Shown piece by piece: positions 36,084 through 46,584 of a stretch of DNA of 64,000 nucleotides (the first letter of the stretch is position 1; the number at the start of each line of letters is the position of its first letter). Both the position numbers and the translations under genes were made by a program. This DNA is from Tolypocladium sp. Sup5 PDA-1 (taxonomy: Eukaryota > Ascomycota > Sordariomycetes > Hypocreales > Ophiocordycipitaceae). Where the stretch lies: positions 1-64,000 of the forward strand of contig JPHH03000025.1 in the NCBI GenBank assembly GCA_000750105.3, given 5' to 3'. The notes beneath the pieces are model-generated. The model was not told the origin of the DNA, made no database searches, and saw only the letters and a list, made by a program, of their open reading frames with translations.

Positions 36084-37401
36084 AGGCGGCGACCTGGAGA
36101 AGCGGGCCACGAGGGCGTCGACGGCGTCGTACGAGGAGACGTACCCCGAGGGCGGCGCCCAGGCGTGGCTCGTGGTCCTCGGCGCGTGGTTCGCCATGAT
36201 GTCGTCGATGGGCCTGATGAACACCATCGCCATCTTCCAGGCCTACACGCTGAGCCACCAGCTCAAGGGCCACAGCGAGAGCACCGTCGGCTGGATCTTC
36301 TCCCTCTACACCTTCCTCGCCTTCTTCTGCGGCGTCTACATCGGGCCCGTCTTCGACAAGTACGGCCCGCGGTGGCTCGTCGTGGCGGGCTGCGTGAGCA
36401 CCGTCACCGGCGTCGTGGCCATGAGCTTTTGCCAGGGTGAGTTGTTCAACTGCGACTGCCTGTGCTGGGCGAACTGACAATGTGGCGCAGAGCTCTGGCA
36501 GTTCATCCTCTCCTTTGGCGTCCTCTGCGGCTTCGGCACGTCCCTCCTCTTCACGCCCTGCATCGCCGCCGTCGGCCACTGGTTCCGGCGCCGGCGCGGC
36601 TTCGCGACGGGCATGGCCGCCACGGCCGGCGGGGCCGGCGGCATCATCTTCCCGCTCATGCTGACCTCGCTCTTCGAACGCGTCGGCTACGGCTGGGCCA
36701 CGCGCGTCCTCGCCCTCATCTGCCTCGTCTGCGGCCTGCTCGGCATCCTGCTCGTGCGCTCCCGCCTGCCGCCCGCCCAGAACGCGACCGCCCACCCGGA
36801 CTTCCGCATCTTCAAGCAGATACCCTTCACGCTCACCACCATCGGCATCTTCCTGCTCGAGTTCTCGCTCTTCATCCCGCTCGCCTACATCTCGACGTTT
36901 GCGCTGCACCAGGGCTTCAGCCAGTCCTTTGCCTTTAACCTGCTGCCCATCATGAACGCCGGCTCCGTCGTCGGGCGCGCGCTGCCGGGCTACTACGCCG
37001 ACGTCGTCGGGCCCTTCAACACGTGCCTCTTCTCCGTGCTGCTCTCCCTGGTCGCGTGCCTGTGCGTGTGGCTGCCGCTGGGCCACACGGCCGCCGGCAT
37101 CATCGTCTTCTCCGTGCTCTTCGGCTTCGCCAGCGGCACGAGCATCGCCATCGCGCCCGTCTGCATCGGCCGCATGTGCAAGACGCAGCAGTACGGCCGG
37201 TACTACGCCACCACGTACACGGTCGTGTCGTTTGCCTGCCTGATTGGCATTCCCATCGGCGGGAGCATCGTCCAGGCCAACGGCGGGTCCTACACGGGGC
37301 TGATTATCTGCACCGGCTGCATCTACGTCGGGGCCGCGGTCTGCATGCTACTGGCCAAGACGTGGCACCTGGGCTGGAAGAACTGGCTGGCAGCCTACTG
37401 A
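35899..37401 (+). CDS. Monocarboxylate-type MFS transporter
   Basis: Two exons, 35899-36436 and 36491-37401; 482 aa. The cytoplasmic N terminus (about 85 residues) is Asp/Gly/Asn-rich and carries 13 consecutive Gln. Twelve membrane segments follow, beginning with GGAQAWLVVLGAWFAMMSSM, a signature of the MCT-like fungal family (SLC16/Mch type). The loop motif FDKYGPRWLV and the GHWFRRRRGFATGMAATAGG stretch after the fourth segment also fit. Relatives include proposed monocarboxylate and riboflavin transporters; the substrate here cannot be predicted. The 54-base intron has donor GTGAGT and CAG acceptor and splits the Glu codon of CQELWQF. Confidence 0.92.
36046..36084 (+). repeat. CAG/CAA repeat encoding 13 Gln
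   Basis: Thirteen Gln codons in a row, mostly CAG with three CAA interruptions, in the cytoplasmic tail of the MFS transporter. Such tracts vary in length between strains. Confidence 0.95.
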
Positions 37402-37837
37402 CCAAACAAGCAAGCAACGGTGATGCGCTGATTTCGCAGCACAGCACAGTACACACGAGTTTCCCAATTTCTTTCTTTCGGAAGGCGTATGATACCCAGT
37501 TTCAACAGTTTATTCATGGTTAGAAAACGGCTTATACGGACTATACCGGGAAAAGGGGCAGATATAGGTAGGCGTCCTGGACGGAGTTGAATCGCTCTTC
37601 AGTACATGCCACCTTCGACACGGCCGGTGCACGACTTTCGGTGTATACATACTCTACAAAGTACAATTTAGGCCAGATAGGATAAACAAAAAAGACGTAA
37701 TACTTCACAGGCATGATTTTGATATGCTTCTTTATTTATTCCGTTTTACATATGTACGCGTAGACATCGACATGTATGAGTATGCTGAACCTCGCAAAGA
37801 CACGCTGGATGGATGCTCTCTTTCTGCCCGTCGCCCA
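37402..37837. other. Convergent 3' regions
   Basis: The MFS transporter and the ligase gene converge here. The middle is AT-rich, consistent with terminators on both strands. Confidence 0.55.
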
Positions 37838-39010
37838 TCACGCCTTCCTGCCCGCCCCCTCTATGTGCGCATCGTGCAGCTCCGCCACCGCCGGGATAAT
37901 CAGCTCCTCAACCTCCGTCTCCGGGTCCTCGCGCGGCAGCTCGTCCGCCCGCAGCGGCCGCCCCTCGGCGTCCCCCCACCCGCCGGCACCGCCGCCGTCC
38001 CCGCCGCCAAAGGACGCCGGCGCCGGCACGCGCACCCAGTTGTCGGCGCGGCCGGGGCTCACGAAGACGACCTCCCACTTGCGCGTGGCGAGCAGGTTGC
38101 CGATGACGAGGTGGTGCTGGTAGCGGTCGAGCGAGTAGCGCGCCTTGTGCACCAGGATGGCCGGGTCCGTCTCCAGCTTGTACGAGACGATCATGCCCTG
38201 CGGCGCCCACCCGTCGACGAGGTTCTTGAGGAACTTGGGCACCGGGTCGAGGTCGATGACGAGGCGCTTGGAGCGGGGCACGCGCGGGGAGGCGTCGAAG
38301 TTATCGAACACCTCCTCCTCCGAGGACTCCTGCTCCTCGGGCTGCTTCTGTGGTTGTTGGCCCTGGGGGGTGTTTTGCGTCTGGAAGTTCTTGACCGCGT
38401 CGGTCGACTGGATCTTGTGCTCGGCCATGCGCTCCGGCGGCACGAAGAAGTCGGACACGGCGGCCGCGAGATACAGCAACCCCCGGGGCCCGAGCGGCCG
38501 CATGAGCCTCGACACGGCGCGCAGCTCGTGCAGGTAATCCCCAATGGTGACAAACGGCAGCATGAGCAGCATGTCCGCCTCCTTGGCCCTGCGGTACTCG
38601 CGCAGCACGCTCCGCAACTTGCCGTAGTCGTCGCCGCCGCGCACGCCCACGCGGCCGTCGACGTCCTCCCTCAAGAAGTCCAGGAAGCAGTCCTTGGAGT
38701 GGGTGAAGTGGCGCGAGTACGGCAGCAGGCTGAACTGGCGGTGCAGGAAGACGACGGCATACCCGGCGGCGAGGAAGTACTCGACGCTCGTGGCGCCGCG
38801 CGTGCCGGCGCTGAAGTTGTCGATGAAGCGCACCGTCTGCTTCTCCAGCGGCACCGTCGTTCCCCCCGAGGTGACGAGCACGACGCGCCGGCCCGCGGCG
38901 GCGTGGGCATCGATGAAGGCCCGCGCCTGCGCCGTGTGCTCTTCGAGGTGGCGCGGCGGCGGGTTGGACGCGAAGTAGGCGTCCTCGGCGGCGGCTTCGG
39001 AGGAGGCCAT
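37838..39010 (-). CDS. cab2: Phosphopantothenate-cysteine ligase
   Basis: Single exon of 390 aa from MASSEAAAEDAYF. The protein shows the CoaB-like ligase fold: GRRVVLVTSGGTTVPLE near residue 40, TVRFIDNFSAGTRGATSVEY right after it, AVVFLHRQFSLLPYSRHF, LYLAAAVSDFFVPPERMAEH and HKIQS in the middle, and VPKFLKNLVDGWAP, MIVSYKLETD and HHLVIGNLLATRKWEVVFV toward the end. The SGGTT and FSAGTRG blocks bind the nucleotide and substrate. The enzyme joins cysteine to 4'-phosphopantothenate, the second step of coenzyme A synthesis. An insert rich in Gln and Glu lies between the two halves (about 230-255). The frame stays open upstream to 39178 (MAHSPRR) and beyond, but that extension is Ser-rich and unlike the family, so the start at 39010 was chosen. 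Confidence 0.92.
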   Translation of the reverse strand: MASSEAAAEDAYFASNPPPRHLEEHTAQARAFIDAHAAAGRRVVLVTSGGTTVPLEKQTVRFIDNFSAGTRGATSVEYFLAAGYAVVFLHRQFSLLPYSRHFTHSKDCFLDFLREDVDGRVGVRGGDDYGKLRSVLREYRRAKEADMLLMLPFVTIGDYLHELRAVSRLMRPLGPRGLLYLAAAVSDFFVPPERMAEHKIQSTDAVKNFQTQNTPQGQQPQKQPEEQESSEEEVFDNFDASPRVPRSKRLVIDLDPVPKFLKNLVDGWAPQGMIVSYKLETDPAILVHKARYSLDRYQHHLVIGNLLATRKWEVVFVSPGRADNWVRVPAPASFGGGDGGGAGGWGDAEGRPLRADELPREDPETEVEELIIPAVAELHDAHIEGAGRKA

Positions 39011-39725
39011 GGTGGTGGTGTTGAAGGGTGAGTGTGAGGATGCGTGTGAGGATGAGGGGGACGAGGGCGGGCTGTCGGCGTGGGTTGACGGCGACGAGAG
39101 GGCGAATGAGAGCGTCAGCGAGCCCGACGATGAACACGACGAGGAGAGCAGAGAGGAACGTCGAGGCGAGTGAGCCATTTCGAATTGAACGCCGTCGCGG
39201 AGCTGTGTCCTTTTATCCCGGCTGTGCTCATATTTACGAAGCAGCTCCCATCCCGGCGGGGTTTTCACCAACAGCTGGACACCTTACAGAACATGTCACG
39301 TACGCAGCAAGGACATAATCAAAGGGATCAGGCCATGCTCTTATACACAGTCCCAGTAAGTACCCGAAACTCCGGACGCGACATGCACGCCCGCAGACTC
39401 GATGTCGCCGAGCCTCGGCTTGGTCCCCCAGCATCGGCACTTCGGTATCGGACATCGCGGGGCAGCGGAAAAATTTCAGGGTCTCCCGTGGGCCGGGGGA
39501 GGGGTTGCCAGCCGGGGTTGGTCCGTGCGGTCCGGCCTCCTCCGGACGATCTCCGCCGGGTAAGACAAGGCCACAGCACACTGCAGGAGGGACATTCCGA
39601 ATGGCGATGACCTCTGTTCTGTTTATTTCCTTCCAAATCAAATGCGTCTACATGCATTTCCGTGCCATGAGCTGCTACATAGATACAGACGTTTGTGCAT
39701 TATATTACTTCGTACACCCTCACCT
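39011..39725. other. Intergenic between two minus-strand CoA-related genes
   Basis: This stretch holds the ligase promoter and the 3' region of the acetyl-CoA transporter. A TACTTCGTA element lies at 39706-39714, just downstream of the transporter stop codon. No gene is supported. Confidence 0.5.
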
Positions 39726-41487
39726 TTACTTCCCTGGAGCCAACCGCCACGCCCGCAGCGGCAGGCTCTGAAGATGCAGCACCTTGGGCTTGATGTACCA
39801 CAGGAACGTGGCAATCCCAAACGCCACGCACAGCACGTTGACCATGTAGTATCCGTCCCGCAGCATCTCGCACGTGCCACCCCCGTTTTCGCATCTCTCC
39901 TTTTCGGCTTGCACCGAGCAGGAGAATGCCTCTGTGACCAGCGTTCCCTTCAGCGTGCTGTGGTCGGCGGATACGTTGGGACGGCAGGTAGCCACGGTGA
40001 ACGAGTCCACGAGCTTCAGGACAAAGTATCTGGGGAATGTTCCACCGAGGTTCGAGACGCTGAACTTGTTAGCTTGTAATCTCGTGTTACCCGGTGCAGA
40101 GAGAGATAACTTACGTCGCGAGCAGAGTCATGTACGTACCCCCGATGACGGGATCCGAGACCTTGGCGTGGAATGCCGACACCGCAACAAACATGATGGT
40201 ATTGGTAAATGTCGAAAACACGTGCGAGCCAATAACCACAAGGAGATACCAGGTCGACACGCCACTGCTGGGAAAGATTGCCACGGTCAGCTGTGCCAAC
40301 ACGGCGGCGGCGAGCCGCCCCATGAAGCCCCAGCACCAAAGCCGCATTGGCGTATACTTTTGCGACCACATGCCCGCGTAGTAGCCCAGGCCAATCTCGA
40401 ACGGAAAGTCGATGAGCACCGTAAGTGCCATGTTGTCCTTGCCGAATCCCTTGTCCAGGAGCTTGAGGTTCGTCACGCCATCGTTGGCCTGGAAGCCGAT
40501 CTTGGCGATGAGATGCACAATGATGATGGTCTGGACGTTCTTCAGCTTCAGGATGCCCCACATGATCTTGTAGACATCCCACACGCCGTCCTCGTTCTGC
40601 GACTTCTCCTCGCGCTTCATCAGGCCCAGACCAATGGTGACGATGATATAAATCCACCCCCAGAAGGTCAGATACCCGCCTAGGGACACGAGCCCTTCCT
40701 CCGAAGGTACGCTCCTGAACCACTTGTTGGCAAAGTCCTTTGCGTTCAGTGCCAGGAACACCGTGTAGGACATGAAGTGGCCGGCGGTCAAGCCGACGGT
40801 TTGCGCCGTCGAAGCATAGGAGACGTTGGAAGGGGTCAGGAGCGTCAGCGCCCAGCCGTCGACGGCGATGTCCTGCGTCGCGCACATCAAGACCAGGAAG
40901 AACCACCACAGCATGAAGCCCCAGACGGTCGGGCCGCCCGCCTTGCCCGTGGTCTCCATCATCTTCTCCGCGTGCGATCCCAGCCAGAGCATGCCAAACC
41001 CAGACAGAAACTGGATGGGAACGATCCACGTCTTCCGCCGCCCAAACCTGGAGCTCCATACCGCATCAACAAAAGGGCTCCAGAATAATTTCAACGAATA
41101 AGGATATGATGCCAGGCTGAATATGCCGATTTCTCCGTATGACATGTGGTTCTTGAGTAGAAAGGGGACCGATCCCATGGCCAAGCCCATCGGTATTCCC
41201 TGCAGAAAGTATAGCAGCACCAGCAAGAGGAAATTCCTCTGGTCTTGCAGGGGTAGCTCGAAGAAGCCATGGTTACTCGGGACCGGCGTCTTCGGCACTG
41301 GCTCGTCCAGGGAAAAGCTCTCGCGAGAGATGTAGTTGTTGGTTACGTTATCCGCGTCCGGGTTGGCGACTTTGCGCCGCATCTCGACACCGTTGCTCAT
41401 CTTGCCGTTCGCATGCTCGCCTTTCAGGGAAAGGGCAGGCGGACGGTTAGATTTGGGCGACTTCGGTCGACGCGCTCGGGCACCCAT
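39726..41487 (-). CDS. Acetyl-CoA transporter (SLC33A1/AT-1 family)
   Basis: Two exons on the minus strand, 41487-40115 and 40059-39726; 568 aa. After a ~70-residue basic cytoplasmic tail the protein has about twelve membrane segments of the Acatn family: LLLVLLYFLQGIPMGLAMGS, SYPYSLKLFWSPFVDAVWSS, GRRKTWIVPIQ, MCATQDIAVDGWALTLL and NVSYASTAQTVGL. The second exon completes the family-typical end (NLGGTFPRYFVLKLVDSFT, then CETM-like CEMLRDGYY). Family members move acetyl-CoA into the ER/Golgi lumen for protein and glycan acetylation. The 55-base intron has donor GTAAGT and splits a Thr codon. The gene lies 715 bases upstream of the phosphopantothenate-cysteine ligase gene on the same strand. 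Confidence 0.94.
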
Positions 41488-42397
41488 AGGCTCGTATCGA
41501 TCGGGCAGCGGGGTTGGCTGCTGCCGTAGGTCGACTCAGGACGTCCGGGTAGGCTCGAAAACGAGGTTTTGTGCGTGTTGTATACGTCGCAACTTCTCGG
41601 TGCAACGAGCGACGGTCCGCGACGGGTTCAGGGTGGCGTTGGGCGAGATCCGGTTCGAGAAGAATATGTATCGGAGCGGGACGATTGTTACATGCAAGGA
41701 GTGACAAGGTATAAAATGGGAAAGAGAAACAGCCCGGGTCGCCACAAGTCGGCACGTCGATTCCAACCGCGATCCAGGCACCAAAAGAGTGTGGTCGTTG
41801 CAACCAACGAGAGTCGTCGAAGGCCGTAGCGGCGCGCGAAAGCTACCGTGGCCTCAAGGCTCAAGGGCTTACAAATGGGGTCGTGGACGGGTCGGTGGCG
41901 AAAAGGCAGCCTAGAGAGCGAATGGAGGCGGCGCAAAGGTAAAAAGTGCTCGGAAACCGAGGAGAAGCCAAGGAAAAGGGTGTCAGGGAAGTAGAAGAAT
42001 GGGATCCATCAGATGGCAGCCCCAGCGAGACCCGGAGATAGGGTCAATGGCTCACGATGCAAAGGTTTCCAAGAGAATGACAGCGTGGATCGTGGAGGGT
42101 CTCGGTGCACCCTCGTGGCTAAGACCCGCTTACCGTGCCTGCCGAACTGGGGGGCGGCTGAAATGGAAGCCCGGAAGAACAAAGATGCGCCGCGCTCCAG
42201 GGGGCGCTGCTGCCCCTGAGTGCCCTGAACAGTGTGGGGTCCTCGCCAAGTTCCAGCGCTGTCCAGCGTCATGCCTTATCTTATCAGTGCCTCAGCGCCG
42301 CCGAAGTGTCAACCACAACAAACCAGACGCGAAAGTCAACAATGCGCCCATTCAACTACGACGGCTCTTACTCGCCTGAGCATTGACTCTGCAAGCC
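41488..42397. other. Divergent promoter region, no gene supported
   Basis: The acetyl-CoA transporter and CENP-O genes diverge from here. Several overlapping frames of 80 to 125 codons on both strands have no domain. Confidence 0.5.
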
Positions 42398-43341
42398 ATG
42401 GCCACGGCTACGAGCGCCTCCGAGGCGACTCTTCTCGACAAAGAGATAGAAAACCTCCAAGCAGAAGGCAAGCTTCAGCACCGCCGCCGCGCCTTGATCC
42501 CATGGACTAACATCCTGTAGTGGCCACCCTCCGAAGGACGCTCAAGATCCAATGCTCAACCATCCTCTCTTCGACCTCTACGCAGACCATAATCCAATCA
42601 GCCGCATCACCAGCATCCTCAAGCCTCATCCGTCGGCCCAAAAGAACCGGCCCCTCGCGCTCCAAGCTGAGCTCCCGCTCCACCCAACAACACGCCTATA
42701 TTCAGCAATGCATCTACCGCATATCCACGCCCGTAACGGCCTTCAAGATCCACGACCCAGACCCCAACGCCGTCGACGGCGGGCACGTTCTAGGCTTGCG
42801 CTTCGAGGTCATGTCCCGCGGGCAGTTCCTCCGACCGTACTACGTGATGCTCAACCGCCCGTTCCCGAGCTCACGACACCTCCGCGTCCACCGACACACA
42901 ATACCTCCCGCCGTGCCGCTGGCCGGCCTCGCCGCGCGACACCTCCCCTCGCCGAAGCCCGAGGGCGATGAGCAGCCGCAGCAGTACCTGGAGCGATTCG
43001 TCCGGACGCTGCGGCGGGAGATTACGCGGTACCACAACCGGCTCGGCGTGTCGGCGGATCTACGACGGCGGCTGGGGCTGCACGAGGCGACGGAGGCGAG
43101 CGTTTCTGCCAACTATGTGGTGGAAGTGGGCATTGCAGACATAGAAGCCAAGCATATCAAGCTGGCGTGGGCCGACGAGCGGAGCGGCCGGCTGGTCATG
43201 GACGACGACGGCAACGTCCGCAAACTACTCGTCTTCGGCCGACAAGGCCGGGACTGGGAGACGACAAAGGAGCTGTTTGGAAAGTACGATCGCATGGAAG
43301 ACATCGCAAGGAGGCTGGAGGAGCACAGCGCCGCAGGGTAA
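42398..43341 (+). CDS. CENP-O/Mcm21-type kinetochore protein
   Basis: Two exons, 42398-42467 and 42521-43341; 296 aa. The N-terminal helix (LLDKEIENLQAEV, LATLRRTLKIQ) is a probable coiled coil. The central and C-terminal parts match the CENP-O RWD domains: HVLGLRFEVMSRGQFLRPYY, VMLNRPF, LRVHRHTIPPAVPLAGLAAR, RFVRTLRREITRYHNRLGV. CENP-O belongs to the COMA/CCAN inner kinetochore complex with CENP-P, -Q and -U. The 53-base intron starts with GCAAGC rather than GT and ends in TAG after a CTAAC branch site; it is needed to join the frames, so this is a GC-AG intron. Confidence 0.9.
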
Positions 43342-43967
43342 ATTGAGCCACGTCGCCGATTCATCAGCTGACAAGGATCCGTCCCCTCGTGTGAAGCGGC
43401 ACGGCCTGCCGGAGGCGTAGGACCTGATTTCCCCAGTCGACGGCCGGAAATAGAGATAAAAAAGTCCCGAAATGAGAGCGCTACGGCGGGGGCCCGGGCA
43501 CGACAAGGGGGTCGGGCGAAACGATAATTACATATCGGTGTTAAGAGGTGATTGTTTGGATACCTGAAGCAGGTCGGAGCAAGACCTCCGAACGTTTGTT
43601 TAAGAGACATGGGACGAATTATGTTTCATGCAAGACAAAAATGCAGAGAAGCCTTTTTTCTTTCACCCAAGATGCAGAGAAGGAAGCAAATAGATACCCA
43701 ACCGTTGAGCACAAATGAATTTAATTGGCAAAGAAGTCTTAATACAAGAACCAGGCATTGTCATGCTTCCAACCCCTACGCCATCGCTCCATGGTCGAGA
43801 TATGGCGCTCCCCATGTAAAGCACAACCCACAGCTGCCTCTCAGAAAATGCGGTTCAATTAAAATACATCGGGAAATGTTTCTACCAGGCCAATCCCATA
43901 AAGTCGTCAAAACAGGTGGCTAAAACTCCAGTCTAGTTGCCAACACTCACGAAAGAGGAGCAAGCGC
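43342..43967. other. Convergent 3' regions
   Basis: Spacer between the CENP-O gene and the minus-strand wall protein gene; the second half is AT-rich. No gene is supported. Confidence 0.55.
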
Positions 43968-44879
43968 TTAGATGAGGAGAGCGGCGACAAGGCCGACGAC
44001 GGCAACGGCAACGTTCTGGCCGTTGATCGAGGCACCGGCGATGACGGGAGGAGGGTTGGTGGCGTTGCCGCTGGGGACGGGGTAGCCGGTGCCAACGGGA
44101 GGAGGCACGGGGTAGGAGCCGGTGCCGACGGGAACCTTGGGGGTCGGGCAAGGGGTATTCTGGCAGGCAGGAGGCTGCTGGCTCACAGGAGGTTGCTGGC
44201 TCGCAGGAGGCTTCTGGCTGGCAGGAGGCTGCTGGCTGGCAGGGGGCTGCTGGCTCACAGGAGGCTGCTGGCTCACAGGAGGCTGCTGGCTGGCAGGGGG
44301 CTGCTGAGTGATGGGAGGCTGCTGAGTGACGGAGGGTGCCTGAGTAACAGGAGGCTGCTGGGTGACAGACGCGGGCTGAGTAGGAGGCACCGCCACCTTG
44401 GTGGTGGCCGGGATGGTAACCAGAGTCGTCGTGGTGACGGGCACCGGGCAGATGGTGGTGGTGGCCGGGATGACGATGGTGGTCTTGCCGGGGCAGTTGG
44501 TGACCTCAGGGGCGCAGCTGATGATGGTGCTCACGCGGGTCTCGGTGATGGTGCTCGTGGCCCAGGTGTGAGGAGGAGCGCTCGGGACGCAGTTGCAAGG
44601 GTGGACGTAGTGCCAGTCGTCCTCATTGTTGTTGTCGCAACCATCCATGTCAACGTGGTGAGGAGGGTGCCAGACGTTGGTGCGGTCCTTGGGAGGAGGA
44701 GAGCTGGGGCAGCCATCGGTGTCGATGCTGATGCCGAGGGGTAGCTTGACATCGAGGCCCAGGCAGAGGTCAACCTTGATGAGGTTGGCAACATTGAGGT
44801 CGAGCTGGACAGGCGAGCGGGCCTCGTGGGCCGAGGCCACGACTGCAATAGATGCAGCAGCGAAGATGGCGGACTTCAT
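43968..44879 (-). CDS. Repeat-rich GPI-anchored cell wall protein
   Basis: Single exon of 303 aa. A signal peptide (MKSAIFAAASIAVVASA) opens the protein. Residues 20-110 form a cysteine-containing domain with Asp/Asn/His-rich parts (VDLCLGLDVKLPLGISIDTD, DMDGCDNNNEDDWHYVHPCN). A Thr-rich middle (TIVIPATTTICPVPVTTTT) leads into a tandem repeat array of QQPPxSQ/TQ units, then a Pro/Gly stretch and a hydrophobic C terminus (NVAVAVVGLVAALLI) preceded by small residues, as expected for a GPI attachment signal. The Thr/Ser/Pro regions are likely O-mannosylated. The function is probably structural or adhesive at the cell surface, inferred from layout only. The start was placed at the Met that begins the signal peptide rather than one 35 codons upstream. 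Confidence 0.85.
   Translation of the reverse strand: MKSAIFAAASIAVVASAHEARSPVQLDLNVANLIKVDLCLGLDVKLPLGISIDTDGCPSSPPPKDRTNVWHPPHHVDMDGCDNNNEDDWHYVHPCNCVPSAPPHTWATSTITETRVSTIISCAPEVTNCPGKTTIVIPATTTICPVPVTTTTLVTIPATTKVAVPPTQPASVTQQPPVTQAPSVTQQPPITQQPPASQQPPVSQQPPVSQQPPASQQPPASQKPPASQQPPVSQQPPACQNTPCPTPKVPVGTGSYPVPPPVGTGYPVPSGNATNPPPVIAGASINGQNVAVAVVGLVAALLI
44163..44373 (-). repeat. Tandem repeats of about 18 bases in the wall protein gene
   Basis: About eleven in-frame units of roughly 18 bases encode variants of QQPPAS and QQPPVT. Near-identical neighbouring units suggest recent expansion by slippage or recombination. Confidence 0.88.
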
Positions 44880-46584
44880 TTTGAAGGTGGGACACGTGAA
44901 GTGTGGTAAAAAGAGTGGACGGGTAATAAAAAAGCCCGGAAAACGAATGTGCAAGTGAGCGGATAGGGTCTCGAGTGTGTCCAAGAGTCTGCTTGTGCTG
45001 AGGAAGAAGGGAACCCGAGGTGGTCAGGGAGCACAACGATCTTAAATATCCACGACAAAGTAACCGTACATCTGAGCAACATCAATCTCATACGTACAGC
45101 ACACACCACCGATCTCCCCCCCTTGCCCAAGCCACGGGGATGATTCATGGGGAAATGAGAAGCAGAAACACGACATAGTGGTGGTCTGCCTGACTGCATG
45201 TCCCCGCGCCCCTGACTCTGAGGGAGCTCGGCCGGTTGACAATCACCCAAAGAGATTGCCGCGACTCGATGTTTCTGAGGCACAGCGTAAGATTCGGGTC
45301 TTATCCCATCCCATCCATGAACATGTCTGATCCTCCTGCAGCCATGTCAGGGACCCCGTGGAATACGATGCCAGAACGCGGGCCGTGCGCACACCAGCGA
45401 ACGGTCGTGGGCCACTGCCGGGCGGCAGGTAGAATCGGAGGGGGACCTGCGCTAGCGCAATTGCCGACTTGAGATGAAAACGTCTGGGGGCAATATCATG
45501 CATGTGTGTGGCACGTTTGCTTTGCCTGTTGTGGTCTCGGCCGGGGAGTTATCACTGTGGCGAGACTGGTTGTGGGAGTCTCGGGGCCGACCACAACTGG
45601 GATGTGGGATTTGTAGTCGTCGTCGCGGTTGTCTACCACACTCCCCAAGCCAGGAGCACGCACGGCTGTTCGTTATTGATTGTTGATGATCGCTGCCAAC
45701 ACCTGCCCCATGCTCGTCGGAGTCGTGGCAGTCGGCGGATCTGTCCCGGGCCCCGTTGACAAGGGATAGAGAGGCAAAGTCTTGGCGCTCCTATTTCCTG
45801 TTTGGGTGTTTGAGTCGACAAGGCGCCTTCGTCTAGGCGGGGAGTCGGCGACGGACGGCATACGCCAATCTCCGCGTGAGACCAGCAGGTTGACTGATCA
45901 CACTGCAGGGCGACTGGGTCCGTGGCGTAATCGCTTCTTAAAATGGCATCCCACCGCAAAACGAAATAAGAACTCGCCTATCGGGGAAAAGAAATCCCAG
46001 TCGTGGCGCTGCCCAGCCAGTCGCCTGGAAGCTGTGTTGAAGGCCGCGTTGACGCATCTTTTTTGGTGGATTCAAACCGCGTTTTTGAATGCGCTGGAGT
46101 CTGTGACCAACGCTGTTGGTTGGTTTCCATTTCGACCCTTGCTAACCAGCTGTTCCAATCAAACATGGGTGCCGACGACTGCAAAATTCCCCAACGCTCG
46201 CGTGTCGCATTGCCTTTCGTTGACGGCGGATTTGATACGCCAGGCGGGCCCAAGTTGTCGCCTTTGGCTCGTGTTCAATTTCCAGCAGCCTCCGTCGAAT
46301 GTGACCGTCCACGGCGCCCTCCCGTGTGCATCCTAGTGTCATGCATCTGTCAACCTTGAGCGGGAGGGTCGGAGCTGATGCCTTGCTGCAGTGGACGACA
46401 GGCCCCGAGTTGTCTCCTCAGAGTTGCTTTTGGCACGGCAAGGTCCACCGTAGAGTGCAGCTGACGCAGACTTGGCCAGCGCGTAGTCTTGCGTGGACTG
46501 GCAGCCGGCTTCCGATGCACAGATGGCTTGTCCGCCGATGCATGTTGATGTTCGAGTCTCGTCCATAGCAGTCGTCGCAGCGCT
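44880..46584. other. Intergenic, no gene supported
   Basis: About 1.7 kb that should hold the promoter of the wall protein and the 3' region of YAE1. Open frames up to 184 codons exist but lack domains and have skewed composition. Confidence 0.5.

Noticed and set aside
35944..37086. Minus-strand open frame of 380 codons opposite the MFS transporter
   Set aside because: The transporter on the plus strand has clear membrane motifs and an intron; the antisense frame has Glu/Asp/Arg-rich low-complexity sequence.
37724..39031. Plus-strand open frame of 435 codons opposite the phosphopantothenate-cysteine ligase
   Set aside because: The minus-strand protein is a clear enzyme; the plus-strand frame is a Leu/Arg/Val-rich antisense artefact of high GC.
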